Origin: Akkermansiaceae bacterium UBA1506
GTDB taxonomy: Bacteria; Verrucomicrobiota; Verrucomicrobiia; Verrucomicrobiales; DEV007
Length of the DNA stretch: 64,000 nucleotides
Direction of reading: 5' to 3'
Assembly (NCBI GenBank): GCA_002323995.1
Contig: DCQY01000126.1
Coordinates: 1-64,000, forward strand
This document shows, one piece after another, positions 27,125-36,126 of the stretch. Under the pieces are notes generated by a model, which saw only the letters and a list, made by a program, of their open reading frames with translations, was not told the origin of the DNA and made no database searches. A program made the position numbers and the translations under genes. How positions within the stretch are numbered: position 1 is the stretch's first letter; every line of letters begins with the position of its first letter.

Positions 27125-28503
27125 GCTGTGTTGCCCCTTACAAAAGGTCCGGTGATAGCGACCGTGATTCCCGGGCTCTGGATGTTTGCGAAGAGAACGG
27201 AGCCATCAGGGCTAAAGCAGGCACCTGCAAACTCACTGCCATTGAGTGCATTGCGAGCTAGCGTGAACATCTCACCAGTAGGAGTGACTCCGCGAATGTG
27301 GTTAGTACCTTTCGTGTCCTCGCAGATAAAGAGATGTCCGTTTGGTGCAATGGTGATGTTATCAGCGTGAGTCAGTAGGTCGGAATTATTAGGCTCAAGG
27401 AAAAGTTCTAACTCTCCACTTGTTTCGTCGCTACGACTTGGAAAATAACGGAAAATTTGCCCCATTTGGTTTTTTCCCCCGTTGGTGCAGGCCCAGTAAA
27501 TGGAGGCTTCACCGACGGTTTTGGGGCTGCCATACCACATGCCTTCTGCACGAGAAAAGATAAGTGCTCCTTTTTCGATCGCGCGGAAGCGAAGGTCGTC
27601 GTTCGGTGTATCAACCTTATTAAGATCAACCCATTCGACGGGAAGGCGTTCGCGGACCGGAAAACTGTTTTGATTTCCCGGCCAATTTCGAGAGTCCCAA
27701 TTTCCCGCTGCTTTAATTTTAAGGGCTTGCAGCTTGCCTCCCTTTGCCAGTTTGCCAGATTGATGGGGAATAAAGCGGGTGATAACGCCGTCACCGCGGT
27801 CCTCGGTCTGGTAGACGATTCCCGTGGCTGGATCGACAGCGACTGCCTCTCGTCGAAAGCGACCCATTTCCTTAAGGGGGACCGGAGGAGTGATGTTCGC
27901 TTCGGCTGTCGCCGGAACTTCAAAGCAGTAACCGTGGAACTGCCCCCACTGTGTTGTCATGTCAGCTGGCTCTTCGCAACTGAGCCACGTTCCCCAGGGG
28001 GTCGGACCGCCGGCGCAATTCCGATCGGTCCCAATGAGACTGAGAAACTCGTTCTCAACCTCGCGTTTCCTTAAGTTGTAAATAATGGTTGATGTTCCAC
28101 CGACAAAAGGTTGAGCTCCGTGGCGCCCTGAATCGTAAACGAGCGCCTTGTCCAGATCCCCCGGGATTTTTTCATTGTCACTGAATGGCCCTTTAGTGTG
28201 ATGGGAGTGCCCGATTTCGTGATTGCGAATCACGGCAACCCGGCTCTTTCCAATATCAAAGGCTGCCATGCCGTCGGGTTGCCCCGGAACTCGGTAGCCG
28301 TCTTTCATTCGATCGCCAGAGGTGGAGAGGATCCGATAATGAAAACCCTTTGGCAGATCGATGACGCCATCGGGATCTTCGAGGAGGTTGCCATAGGAGA
28401 ACAATTCATCGGCCTGGGCCGTACTTTTCAGTAATTGGTTGAGACCGGTGAATCCGGTTGTAACGGCTGCAGAATGGTTAAGAAATGTTCGTCGGGATAC
28501 CAT
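27121..28503 (-). CDS. PhoX-family protein (DUF839), Tat-exported
   Basis: A 460-residue PhoX-like protein. VSRRTFLNHSAA at the N-terminus is a twin-arginine signal. Residues 60-450 contain the six-bladed propeller features of PhoX, including IRNHEIGHSHHTKG, a NCAGGPTPWGTWLSCEE segment, EDRGDGVITRF and HADNITIAPNGHLFICED. PhoX enzymes are calcium/iron alkaline phosphatases, so phosphate scavenging is possible, but many DUF839 proteins are uncharacterised. The frame opens at 28674; the ATG at 28503 places the Tat signal at the N-terminus. It is divergent from metY. Confidence 0.9.
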   Translation of the reverse strand: MVSRRTFLNHSAAVTTGFTGLNQLLKSTAQADELFSYGNLLEDPDGVIDLPKGFHYRILSTSGDRMKDGYRVPGQPDGMAAFDIGKSRVAVIRNHEIGHSHHTKGPFSDNEKIPGDLDKALVYDSGRHGAQPFVGGTSTIIYNLRKREVENEFLSLIGTDRNCAGGPTPWGTWLSCEEPADMTTQWGQFHGYCFEVPATAEANITPPVPLKEMGRFRREAVAVDPATGIVYQTEDRGDGVITRFIPHQSGKLAKGGKLQALKIKAAGNWDSRNWPGNQNSFPVRERLPVEWVDLNKVDTPNDDLRFRAIEKGALIFSRAEGMWYGSPKTVGEASIYWACTNGGKNQMGQIFRYFPSRSDETSGELELFLEPNNSDLLTHADNITIAPNGHLFICEDTKGTNHIRGVTPTGEMFTLARNALNGSEFAGACFSPDGSVLFANIQSPGITVAITGPFVRGNTA

Positions 28504-28625
28504 CTTGATGATTAAATCTGAACCGAGGAAATACCGCACTCCAAAATATCGCAGAAATGCGCCACGATGTTTACGCTTTGGCTTGCATCGTAAATCGTCA
28601 TTTGGCACGTTCGACCCTCTCAAAT

Positions 28626-29909
28626 ATGAAAATTGAAACTCTCTGCCTTCACGGGGGACATACCCCAGATCCAACGACTAAAGCCCGAGCCGTTCCTCTT
28701 TATCGCTCCAGCTCATTTGTTTTTGACTCCACTGAGCACGCAGCCAATCTTTTTGCGCTAAAGGAACTAGGGAATATATACACCCGTTTAATGAACCCGA
28801 CCACCGACGTGCTGGAGAAGCGTGTCGCGCTCTTGGAAGGAGCTCATGAGATGGGTGGACTTGGTCTTGCCTCGGGAACCTCAGCGGTTTTTTACTCGAT
28901 CATTAATCTGGCCAAAGCGGGAGACAACATCATTTCAGCCCGCAACCTCTACGGCGGAACTTATACCCAGTTTAATGATATTCTTCCTGCTCTTGGTATT
29001 GAGGTAAAATTTGTCGACTCCCAAGACCCTCAGGCTTTCGCTGAGGCGATCGACGAAAATACGCGGGCTCTTTTTTGCGAAACAGTATCGAATCCAGCGC
29101 TTGAAGTGACAGATTTGAAGGCGGTCGGCAAAATCGCTCACGAAAATGGGTTACCTCTTATTGTCGACTCCACCTTCTCGACTCCTTACTTGACTCGCCC
29201 AATCGAGTGCGGAGCTGATATCGTGGTGCACTCTCTTACGAAGTGGATGGGTGGACATGGCGCCGGTATCGGGGGCGTTGTCGTTGACGCAGGAAAGTTC
29301 AATTGGGCAGGTGGAAAACACCCCCTTTATGATGAGCCGGATAATTCATATCACGGACTTCGCTGGGGTCATGATCTGCCAGAACCACTCGCTCCTCTTG
29401 CGTTCATACTGCGGATGAGAACCGTGCCGCTACGCAACCTTGGAGCCTGCATTTCTCCAGACAATTCGTGGTTGATGCTTCAGGGAATCGAGACGCTTCC
29501 GCTGCGCATGGAACGCCACTGTGAAAATGCCCTGGCCGTGGCTAAACATCTTCAGGACCATGAACAGGTCGAGTGGGTTCGATTCCCTGGGTTGGAGACG
29601 GACTCTGAATACGAAAAGAATCAACAATATCTTGAGGGCAAGGGCGGCTCCATGGTGGTTTTCGGAATTAAGGGCGGCGCTGAGGCAGGACAGAAATTTA
29701 TCGAGAATCTTGAGCTCTTTTCTCACCTCGCAAACGTAGGAGATGCAAAGTCATTGGCGATTCATCCGGCGACGACGACGCACTCGCAGCTCAACGAAGA
29801 ACAACAGGCGGCAGGTGGGATCACACCTGAGCTTGTCCGTCTTTCGATTGGCATCGAAAGCATCGACGACATCGTTTCCGATCTCGATAAGGCGCTGGCG
29901 GCTTCTTAA
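28626..29909 (+). CDS. metY: O-acetylhomoserine sulfhydrylase (MetY-like)
   Basis: A 427-residue PLP enzyme of the Cys/Met metabolism family. The segment KIETLCLHGG, the TRLMNPTTDVLEKR region and the PLP lysine context HSLTKWMGGHGAGIGG (about residues 205-220) match O-acetylhomoserine aminocarboxypropyltransferase. It makes homocysteine from O-acetylhomoserine and sulfide in the cytosol. Length is normal. The ATG at 28626 is preferred to the frame opening at 28557. A cystathionine gamma-synthase or -lyase role is less likely given the length and motifs. Confidence 0.9.
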   Translation: MKIETLCLHGGHTPDPTTKARAVPLYRSSSFVFDSTEHAANLFALKELGNIYTRLMNPTTDVLEKRVALLEGAHEMGGLGLASGTSAVFYSIINLAKAGDNIISARNLYGGTYTQFNDILPALGIEVKFVDSQDPQAFAEAIDENTRALFCETVSNPALEVTDLKAVGKIAHENGLPLIVDSTFSTPYLTRPIECGADIVVHSLTKWMGGHGAGIGGVVVDAGKFNWAGGKHPLYDEPDNSYHGLRWGHDLPEPLAPLAFILRMRTVPLRNLGACISPDNSWLMLQGIETLPLRMERHCENALAVAKHLQDHEQVEWVRFPGLETDSEYEKNQQYLEGKGGSMVVFGIKGGAEAGQKFIENLELFSHLANVGDAKSLAIHPATTTHSQLNEEQQAAGGITPELVRLSIGIESIDDIVSDLDKALAAS

Positions 29910-29991
29910 CGAAATCAGTTGCGCGAAGCTTAGAGAAGCCTTTTATTTAAGAGGCCCAAACATTCGCGCCCCCCTACGCAGAATAAAGAAA

Positions 29992-30228
29992 ATGGCAGAA
30001 CTAGAAGATAGATACGAAGACAATGTCGTTGGCACATTCTACGTCGACGACCAGTGTATTGATTGCGACCTTTGTCGTGAAACTGCGCCCGATAACTTCA
30101 CTCGAAACGAAGACGGAGGATATTCCTACGTTTACAAGCAGCCCGAGAACGATGAGGAGCGCGCGCTCTCTGACGAAGCGATGGAGGGTTGTCCAGTGGA
30201 AGCCATCGGCAACGATGGTTCGGGTTGA
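29992..30228 (+). CDS. Small ferredoxin, single Fe-S cluster
   Basis: A 78-residue acidic ferredoxin. CIDCDLC (about residues 19-25) and GCPVEAI near the C-terminus supply four cysteines for one [4Fe-4S] cluster, similar to single-cluster ferredoxins of the YfhL/Fer class. It carries electrons in the cytosol; its partner enzyme is not evident. The frame is open further upstream, but the ATG at 29992 follows an A-rich leader and gives the normal ferredoxin length. A strong terminator lies 28 bp after the stop. Confidence 0.9.
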   Translation: MAELEDRYEDNVVGTFYVDDQCIDCDLCRETAPDNFTRNEDGGYSYVYKQPENDEERALSDEAMEGCPVEAIGNDGSG

Positions 30229-30255
30229 AGCCTTCTTCAATTTCGACCTTCCAAG

Positions 30256-30287
30256 ACTGCGTCGTCTTCGGATGACGCAGTTTTTTT
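30256..30287 (+). terminator. Rho-independent terminator after ferredoxin
   Basis: An 11-bp stem (30256-30266 with 30271-30281, one G-U pair) closed by a TTCG tetraloop and followed by a run of T (30281-30287). This is a textbook intrinsic terminator. Confidence 0.92.
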
Positions 30288-30327
30288 GTGGTGTAATCCT
30301 GAATACCAGAATAGAATTGGAACGCTC

Positions 30328-30702
30328 ATGGCTTTTCGTAGAAGACCGCGTCGGACCATTAGGGAACGTGCCTTAGCACAACTTCGCGGTTACTGGGAGC
30401 CTCAGGATGTTTCGAAATACACCCGCGACAGTGGAACCGTCGTAGAGGATACCCTGAAAGAGCTGGGACTGGAAAGCCGATTCAACGAGGAGCAAGTGTT
30501 TGACGCCTGGAACAGCATGGTAAGCAACTTTATTGCCCAAAATGCAAGGCCGGTCTCGCTTCAACGGGGAGTGCTGAATATTCAGGTACTCCATTCTACT
30601 GTGCACTATGAGTTGGAGCGAATGAAGAGTCAGTTGCTGGCTAAAATGCAAGACAGCTTTGGCCGGAATAATGTGAAGGAGATTCGATTCCGCCTTGGCT
30701 AA
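30328..30702 (+). CDS. dciA: DciA-family protein (DUF721)
   Basis: A 124-residue protein with the DUF721/DciA pattern: a basic N-terminus, then VFDAWNSMVSNFIAQNARPVSLQRGVL and LHSTVHYELERMKSQLLAKMQ. DciA helps load the replicative helicase DnaB in most bacteria lacking DnaC. The ATG at 30328 is preferred to an upstream frame opening that runs into the terminator. It is 15 bp upstream of folB and probably co-transcribed. Family assignment is firm from the motif; direct function is by homology. Confidence 0.85.
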   Translation: MAFRRRPRRTIRERALAQLRGYWEPQDVSKYTRDSGTVVEDTLKELGLESRFNEEQVFDAWNSMVSNFIAQNARPVSLQRGVLNIQVLHSTVHYELERMKSQLLAKMQDSFGRNNVKEIRFRLG

Positions 30703-30717
30703 TCACCGCCGCGACTT

Positions 30718-31071
30718 ATGAGCGATTTTATCAATATCAAAGGCCTAAGGCTTGTCACTAAGATTGGAGTTCCCGAAGAGGAAAGAGCAATTCCTCAGAG
30801 TCTAAAAGTTGATGTGGCAATCAAACTCTCTAGCATAGTCGAGGAGGTTGACGACAGATTGGATCTTACAATTGACTATTACCGCGTATCTCAGCGCTTG
30901 CGAGAAGTGGCTTCTTCGGGCGAACGAAAGCTGATCGAAACCTTGGCGGAGGAACTCGCGGCTGCTGTACTTGCTTTTGATGGAGTTTTTGAGGTGACCA
31001 TCGAATTGCAAAAATTTATACTCGCTGACTGTGAAAGCGTGAGTGTGGTGCTTACACGGTCACGAGACTAA
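30718..31071 (+). CDS. folB: Dihydroneopterin aldolase
   Basis: A 117-residue FolB. The N-terminal FINIKGLRLVTKIGVPEEE strand with its conserved acidic residue, LTIDYYRVSQRLREV and the C-terminal LQKF segment match the family. It converts 7,8-dihydroneopterin to 6-hydroxymethyl-dihydropterin and glycolaldehyde in folate synthesis. Length is typical (115-120). It follows dciA by 15 bp. The lysine in LQKF is in the expected catalytic place. Confidence 0.92.
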   Translation: MSDFINIKGLRLVTKIGVPEEERAIPQSLKVDVAIKLSSIVEEVDDRLDLTIDYYRVSQRLREVASSGERKLIETLAEELAAAVLAFDGVFEVTIELQKFILADCESVSVVLTRSRD

Positions 31072-31118
31072 AAATGAAAGTCACACCCTAATCCTGGGTG
31101 GAGGCGTCGCTGAGTTCG

Positions 31119-31706
31119 ATGAAAGTAAAGACTGTCACGATCTGGTTTGTAGCCGCAGCGCTTATCGTTGGAGGTTCTATCCTTACAGTAGGTCTGCGCG
31201 CGAGCACCGAGTCAGCCCGATATAAGGTGTTGGAGAAGAGTGGGAAAATTGAGATCCGGCAGTACGCAGAGCATCTTGTCGCCGCCACTTCGATGTCTGG
31301 TGCAGGCGGTAATGGCAGTTTTGGGCGACTCTTTAGATACATTTCCGGAGAGAATAAAGACTCAAAAAAAATTGCCATGACCACACCCGTCTTTATGCCG
31401 GCGACCCCCAACGGGCGAACGACAGAAATGCAGTTCGTCGTTCCAGTTGACGTGGCTCAAAGCGGAGCGCCGGCACCATCATCGAAATCGGTTAGTCTCA
31501 AGCGGATGCCGTCAGGCCGATACGCGGCAATACGCTACGGGGGAAGAAGTAATGCCAAGGTTCAAAAGGAGCGACTCGCCGAGTTGAGAGCCTACTTAGC
31601 TGAGGAAGGATTGGAGCCCGTAGGAAACCCCTTATTCGCAGGCTATGACCCACCATGGACACCTGCACCGCTGAGAAGAAACGAAGTTCTCCTAAGGCTA
31701 CGCTGA
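31119..31706 (+). CDS. SOUL-type heme-binding-like protein, membrane-anchored
   Basis: A 195-residue protein with an N-terminal membrane anchor or signal (residues 5-25) and a SOUL/HBP domain: YKVLEKSGKIEIRQYAEHLVAATSM, FGRLFRYISGENK, KKIAMTTPVFM and GYDPPWTPAPLRRNEVLL. SOUL proteins bind heme or act in related stress roles. A GTG start at 31098 would add seven residues; the ATG at 31119 is preferred. It follows folB by 47 bp and may share its transcript. Confidence 0.88.
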   Translation: MKVKTVTIWFVAAALIVGGSILTVGLRASTESARYKVLEKSGKIEIRQYAEHLVAATSMSGAGGNGSFGRLFRYISGENKDSKKIAMTTPVFMPATPNGRTTEMQFVVPVDVAQSGAPAPSSKSVSLKRMPSGRYAAIRYGGRSNAKVQKERLAELRAYLAEEGLEPVGNPLFAGYDPPWTPAPLRRNEVLLRLR

Positions 31707-31874
31707 AGTTTTAAGTAGTGCGACGGACGGAGTTTTGAAAGTCCCAAACCATTAATCGGGCAAAGCGGTAATCTCGCATCGGATCGGTTAGGGGTGGGCA
31801 AGGTTAGAGAGGTTTCGAGTTAAAACTAACATGCCTCCTTTACATGGGTTTGTGGATTTCCAACAATTACGGCC

Positions 31875-32828
31875 ATGTATCGTTCTCTTCTCTATTTTTT
31901 ATTCATAACTTTGGCCATAACTGCTTCAGCGGGGGAGTTAAAAATCGAGGGTCGTGTGGCTTTCGTTGAGGGCCCGGCTTGGAGGAACGACGGGAACGTC
32001 TTTTTTACAGATATAGAGAACAATCGTATCATGCGGAAAGATCCGACTGGTAAGGTTCATGTCTTTCGACAGCCTTCAGGTAAAGCGAACGGCTTATTGT
32101 TCGATCCGCAGGAGCGCCTTCATGCTTGCGAGGGACATCGAGAGGGAGGGAATCGCCGTGTTACAAGGACCGAACTTGATGGATCCATTACTATTCTGAC
32201 AGATCGATTTGAAGGGAAGCGCTACAATTCTCCTAACGACCTCGTGATGGACAATCACGGGCGAATCTACTTCACCGACCCCCGCTACGGCGGGTATGGA
32301 GGCACAGAACCAGTCGAGCAGTTCGACGAGATTGGTGAGCCGATTGAAGGGGTCTATCGAATCGATCCAGATGGTGAGGTAAGCCGGGTCATTGAACATG
32401 AAGTTCAGCGTCCTAACGGAATCGCAATATCGGCTGACGGAAGGTATCTAATCGTAGCTGACAATCACAACGGGCCTCAACCAGGAGGGCAACGGAGGCT
32501 GGTGCGATTTGATCGTGGGAATAATGGAAATATCGACGTTGAAAGTGGCAAAGTCCTGTATGACTGGGGGAACGACCGAGGCCCGGATGGAATTACGATC
32601 GGGCCTGAGGGACATATTTACGCCACTGCTGGACTGAATTTTGCAAGCTCCCTCGAAACTGTTGCTGAGCATCTTTCGGGGGTCTACGTTGTGTCGATAG
32701 AAGGGGAGTTGTTGAATTTTATCCCGGTTCCTGAGGATATGATAACGAACTGTACGTTTGGCGGCGAGGATGGTAGGACTCTTTTCATTACTGCTGGCGC
32801 CAAGCTCTGGAGTATCGTGATTGACTGA
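31875..32828 (+). CDS. SMP-30/gluconolactonase-like protein, exported
   Basis: A 317-residue beta-propeller of the SMP-30/gluconolactonase/LRE family. Signal peptide 1-19, then FVEGPAWRNDGNVFFTDIENN, NSPNDLVMDNHGRIYFTDPRYGG and VQRPNGIAISADGRYLIVADN, which hold the metal-binding glutamate, asparagine and aspartate typical of lactonases. It probably hydrolyses a sugar lactone in the periplasm. It lies alone between the SOUL gene and a PQQ-like propeller on the same strand. Confidence 0.9.
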   Translation: MYRSLLYFLFITLAITASAGELKIEGRVAFVEGPAWRNDGNVFFTDIENNRIMRKDPTGKVHVFRQPSGKANGLLFDPQERLHACEGHREGGNRRVTRTELDGSITILTDRFEGKRYNSPNDLVMDNHGRIYFTDPRYGGYGGTEPVEQFDEIGEPIEGVYRIDPDGEVSRVIEHEVQRPNGIAISADGRYLIVADNHNGPQPGGQRRLVRFDRGNNGNIDVESGKVLYDWGNDRGPDGITIGPEGHIYATAGLNFASSLETVAEHLSGVYVVSIEGELLNFIPVPEDMITNCTFGGEDGRTLFITAGAKLWSIVID

Positions 32829-32845
32829 AGTTGATTATGCTTTGT

Positions 32846-32871
32846 TTAAAATCGCAGCATAGCGATTTTAA
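32846..32871 (+). terminator. Possible terminator hairpin after lactonase gene
   Basis: A perfect 10-bp stem (32846-32855 with 32862-32871) with a 6-base loop, 18 bp after the lactonase stop. The stem is AT-rich and the following T run is short, so efficiency is uncertain. Confidence 0.55.
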
Positions 32872-32948
32872 TTTGGCTTCTTCATTGAGTTTGCGGTTCT
32901 TTTAAGTCAACCTCTCCCTCCGACTGGGTTGAAATCCCACCAGAGTAT

Positions 32949-34262
32949 ATGAGTGAACGATTGATTTGTTTCCTGTTAGTGGCCCTAGTTCTGAACGGGG
33001 TGACTGTAAAAGGGGATGAACATTGGCCGCGGTTTCGCGGTCTAAACGGTTCCGGGGTAAATCAATCTCACTTGGTTACGACGAAATTAAGCCAAGCCAA
33101 CCAAGAGTGGTCGACGCATATCAAGGGAGTCGGACACGGATCGCCAGTTATCTGGGGAGATCGATTGTTTCTCTTGAGTGCGGTGGCTGATGAAGCAGCA
33201 AAGGTCGGTGGAGCCCATCCTGCGAAGAAAAAGGGTAAAAAAGGTAAGGCGCCCAATCCGGCCCTTTCCTACCAATGGGTCACGTTGTGCCTTGATCGCC
33301 ACACGGGCGGTATTATTTGGCAAAAGGCCTTTGAGCAAAGGCCATTTAAGGGGCACCGGTTCAATAGCGCGGCGTCATCGACGGCTGCCGCGAATGACAA
33401 AATAGTTGTATTTACCTGGGGCACGGCAGATCAGCTTTCCGCTGTCGCTCTTGATCATGATGGCCGTGAGTTGTGGAAAAGCGACCTAGGTCCGGTATCA
33501 GGCGGTCATGGGTTCGGTGGATCTCCAATTATCTACAAGGATGTAGTTATCTTGAATAACGATCAGGAAAAAGGGGGTGGAAACCTCCTAGGACTTGATG
33601 CGCATAGCGGTGAGATTAAGTGGAAGGTGGAACGGAAGAGCCAACGAATTTCCTACTCAGTACCTTGCATCTATGAAGCGGACGGACGAGATCTCGCGGT
33701 TTTCGTGAATTGGCAGCATGGTTTCACAGCTGTCGATCCCCTGACTGGCGAGGTGATTGCCGATAAGTCGGTCTTCAATCTTGACACTAACGAGCGCGCC
33801 ATCAGCTCTCCCATTGTGACTAAGGGTATGGTGATTGGAACCTGTGGTTTCACAGCCAATCCCAAGCATTGCGTGGCAATGAAACTTTCCGGGGGCGACT
33901 GGCATGAAGTTTGGCGGCGTGAGTCTCGAATCAATCATATTCCTTCAACGATTGCGGTAGGGGATCACACTTTCCTGATTGAAGATTCCGGTATCGCGAG
34001 CTGTCTGGATACGATTACCGGGAATGAGAATTGGATGGAGCGTGTCCCCGGAGTCGAGGGTTCGATTTTTGGTTCACCTGTTAGTGACGGGGAGAATCTC
34101 TTTTTCGCTGACGAAAATGGAAATCTGCACGTTATCGCCGCGAGTCCAGAGTTTGAACACGTGGCAACGAACCGATTGGGTGAACTGTGCCGGACTACTC
34201 CTGTCATTGTCGGCGGCATGATTTATATCCGCACTGAGTCTAAGCTTTCGGCGTGGAAGTGA
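32949..34262 (+). CDS. Exported PQQ-like beta-propeller protein
   Basis: A 437-residue propeller protein, signal peptide 1-22, then repeated PQQ-type blades (WPRFRGLNGSGVN, LDRHTGGIIWQKAF, LDAHSGEIKWKVE, LDTITGNENWMERV, DENGNLHVIA). A lysine- and proline-rich insertion (about residues 78-100) interrupts an early blade. It belongs to the same broad family as the protein at 3865-5397 but is shorter and not a close copy. No dehydrogenase catalytic motif is apparent. An extracytoplasmic binding role is likely. Confidence 0.88.
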   Translation: MSERLICFLLVALVLNGVTVKGDEHWPRFRGLNGSGVNQSHLVTTKLSQANQEWSTHIKGVGHGSPVIWGDRLFLLSAVADEAAKVGGAHPAKKKGKKGKAPNPALSYQWVTLCLDRHTGGIIWQKAFEQRPFKGHRFNSAASSTAAANDKIVVFTWGTADQLSAVALDHDGRELWKSDLGPVSGGHGFGGSPIIYKDVVILNNDQEKGGGNLLGLDAHSGEIKWKVERKSQRISYSVPCIYEADGRDLAVFVNWQHGFTAVDPLTGEVIADKSVFNLDTNERAISSPIVTKGMVIGTCGFTANPKHCVAMKLSGGDWHEVWRRESRINHIPSTIAVGDHTFLIEDSGIASCLDTITGNENWMERVPGVEGSIFGSPVSDGENLFFADENGNLHVIAASPEFEHVATNRLGELCRTTPVIVGGMIYIRTESKLSAWK

Positions 34263-34390
34263 GGTGGTAGATCCATGCTCTCTTTACTTGGCAAGTTGCT
34301 GTCGTCCTAGTCAAAAAGTGTGAAAGTGGATCTTGGTAGGTATGACTTCCGATTGCCCTTAGTAGAAAAGTGAGAGAAAGACTGAAAAAA

Positions 34391-34918
34391 TTAACGTAGC
34401 CGCTCGATCAGTTCGCTCCGTTGCTTCGGGGGATTCCCGATCAGGTCACTGATAGAGCGAATTGGATCAATTCCATTTTGAAGTATGCCTAGGAACTGGG
34501 CCAATTGCTTCTCAAAATGCTCTACCGCTTTGAGGTTGGCATCGTTGGAGTCGAGGTAGTCCAGTCCACGGTCAAGTAGATCAGCGATTTCTGGAATGGC
34601 CGCCTCCGGTTCAGCAATACGATCGATCAATTTGACAAAGTAGGAAGCGGCAAGGGTCTGCCCGTAGTCACGCCTGAGAGCAAGGCGGGCGTTTTCGATT
34701 TGAAGGTCTTTGAGAATATGGAGATCACTGGTCTTTGCTGGATGAATTTCGATCTCACAGGAATAAAAGAGGTCGAGCTTACCGGCAAATGAACTTTTGG
34801 GGCGACGTGCTCCCTTGGCGACGGTTTTGATGATGCCGTATTCGCGAGTGCACCAGTGCACGATTAGGCTGGTCTCGGTAAGCAGAGATCGACGAATCAA
34901 GGTGCCTCGGGCTTTCAT
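34391..34918 (-). CDS. recO: DNA repair protein RecO, short form
   Basis: A 175-residue RecO. The N-terminal OB-fold (KARGTLIRRSLLTETSLIVHWCTREYGIIKTVAKGARRPKSS) is diagnostic. RecO anneals single strands and loads RecA with RecR. It is shorter than the usual 230-250 residues and lacks the C-terminal zinc-finger region. The frame opens at 35227 but overlaps prfB; the ATG at 34918 starts the OB-fold. It is divergent from prfB with 85 bp between the start codons. Confidence 0.85.
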   Translation of the reverse strand: MKARGTLIRRSLLTETSLIVHWCTREYGIIKTVAKGARRPKSSFAGKLDLFYSCEIEIHPAKTSDLHILKDLQIENARLALRRDYGQTLAASYFVKLIDRIAEPEAAIPEIADLLDRGLDYLDSNDANLKAVEHFEKQLAQFLGILQNGIDPIRSISDLIGNPPKQRSELIERLR

Positions 34919-35003
34919 CTTGAGCGGACGTTGGTGAAACGGATAAACATTACTAAGCGAAAGTTTGAAATTTTCCACATCTGTGAGAACGCTTACGGCC
35001 CTC

Positions 35004-36126
35004 ATGAAAGAAGAACTGCATGCGATTGATACAGAATCTCTTAAAGCCCGGCTCAATGAGCTGAGGCGGTATCTTTGACTTCGATAAGCTGGAAAAGGAA
35101 TTGGAGGCCTTTGAGATAGAAATGAGTGCTCCGGAGTTTTGGGACGATAAGGACAAGGCCCAGTCCAAAGTATCTGAAGTATCGGTTTTAAAAAATAAAG
35201 TAATTCCAGTGCGTGAACTCGCCTCACGAATCGATGATTTCTCCGTTCTTGTGGAACTGGCAGCCGAAGAGGGCGACGATTCTGCCTTTGATGAAGTGAA
35301 AAGCGATCAGGAGGAGATCGAAGCCGCGCTCGATAAGATAGAACTCCAGACGCTACTCAATGGGCCGAATGACGGGGAGAGTGCTTTTCTTACGATCCAT
35401 GCTGGCGCCGGAGGCACTGAGGCATGCGACTGGGCTGATATGCTGGTGAGGATGTATCAGCGCTGGGGACAGCAGCAGGGATTCAAGAGTGAAATGATCG
35501 ACCTGCAGGAGGGGGAGGAAGCAGGAGTTCGTGGGGCCACGATTCGTTTCGAAGGCGAAAATGCCTTTGGTTATCTCAATTGTGAGCGCGGAGTGCACAG
35601 ACTGGTGAGGATCTCTCCTTTTGATTCTCAGGCCCGGCGTCATACCTCCTTCGCAAGTCTCGATGTGGTTCCTGATTTGAAGGAGGAACCCGACATGGAG
35701 ATAGACGATAAGGACATTGAGATCAAGACTGCCCGAAGTGGCGGTAAAGGAGGTCAGAACGTGAACAAAGTCGAAACGGCTGTGCACTTGACCCACTTCC
35801 CTTCCGGTATTCAGATTCGATGCACGGTCGAGCGAAGCCAGCATAAGAATCGCCAGATGGCGATGAAGTTACTGAAGGCTAAGCTTCTCCAGATCGAGGA
35901 GGATAAGAAACGGTCCGAAATGGAGCGGCAATATGGAGAGAAGGGTGAGATTGCCTTTGGCAGTCAGATCCGATCCTACGTGTTTCAGCCCTACCAGATG
36001 GTGAAAGATCATCGCACAGGTCATGAGACGGGGAACATTCAGGGGGTGATGGATGGCGGACTGGAGAAATTTATCGAAGCCAAGCTTCGCGGCCAGGTCG
36101 CGGGCGAATCCGACGAGGAAGTCTAA
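35004..36126 (+). CDS. prfB: Peptide chain release factor 2, +1 programmed frameshift
   Basis: Release factor 2, which terminates translation at UGA and UAA. The ATG at 35004 opens a 24-codon frame ending in TGA at 35076-35078. A +1 shift at CTT TGA C joins it to the frame ending at 36126, giving 373 residues. In the joined numbering the stop-codon recognition motif SPF lies at 204-206 and the catalytic GGQ at 249-251, within one residue of the E. coli positions, which supports the fusion. The shift site is preceded by AGGCGG, an SD-like stimulator. It is divergent from recO. Confidence 0.96.
35064..35079 (+). promoter_or_regulatory. prfB programmed frameshift site
   Basis: AGG CGG TAT CTT TGA C: an internal SD-like hexamer three bases before the CTT slip codon and in-frame TGA. 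It matches the known RF2 autoregulatory site (AGGGGG TATCTTTGAC) except for one base. Low RF2 should raise shifting and restore RF2. Confidence 0.94.
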
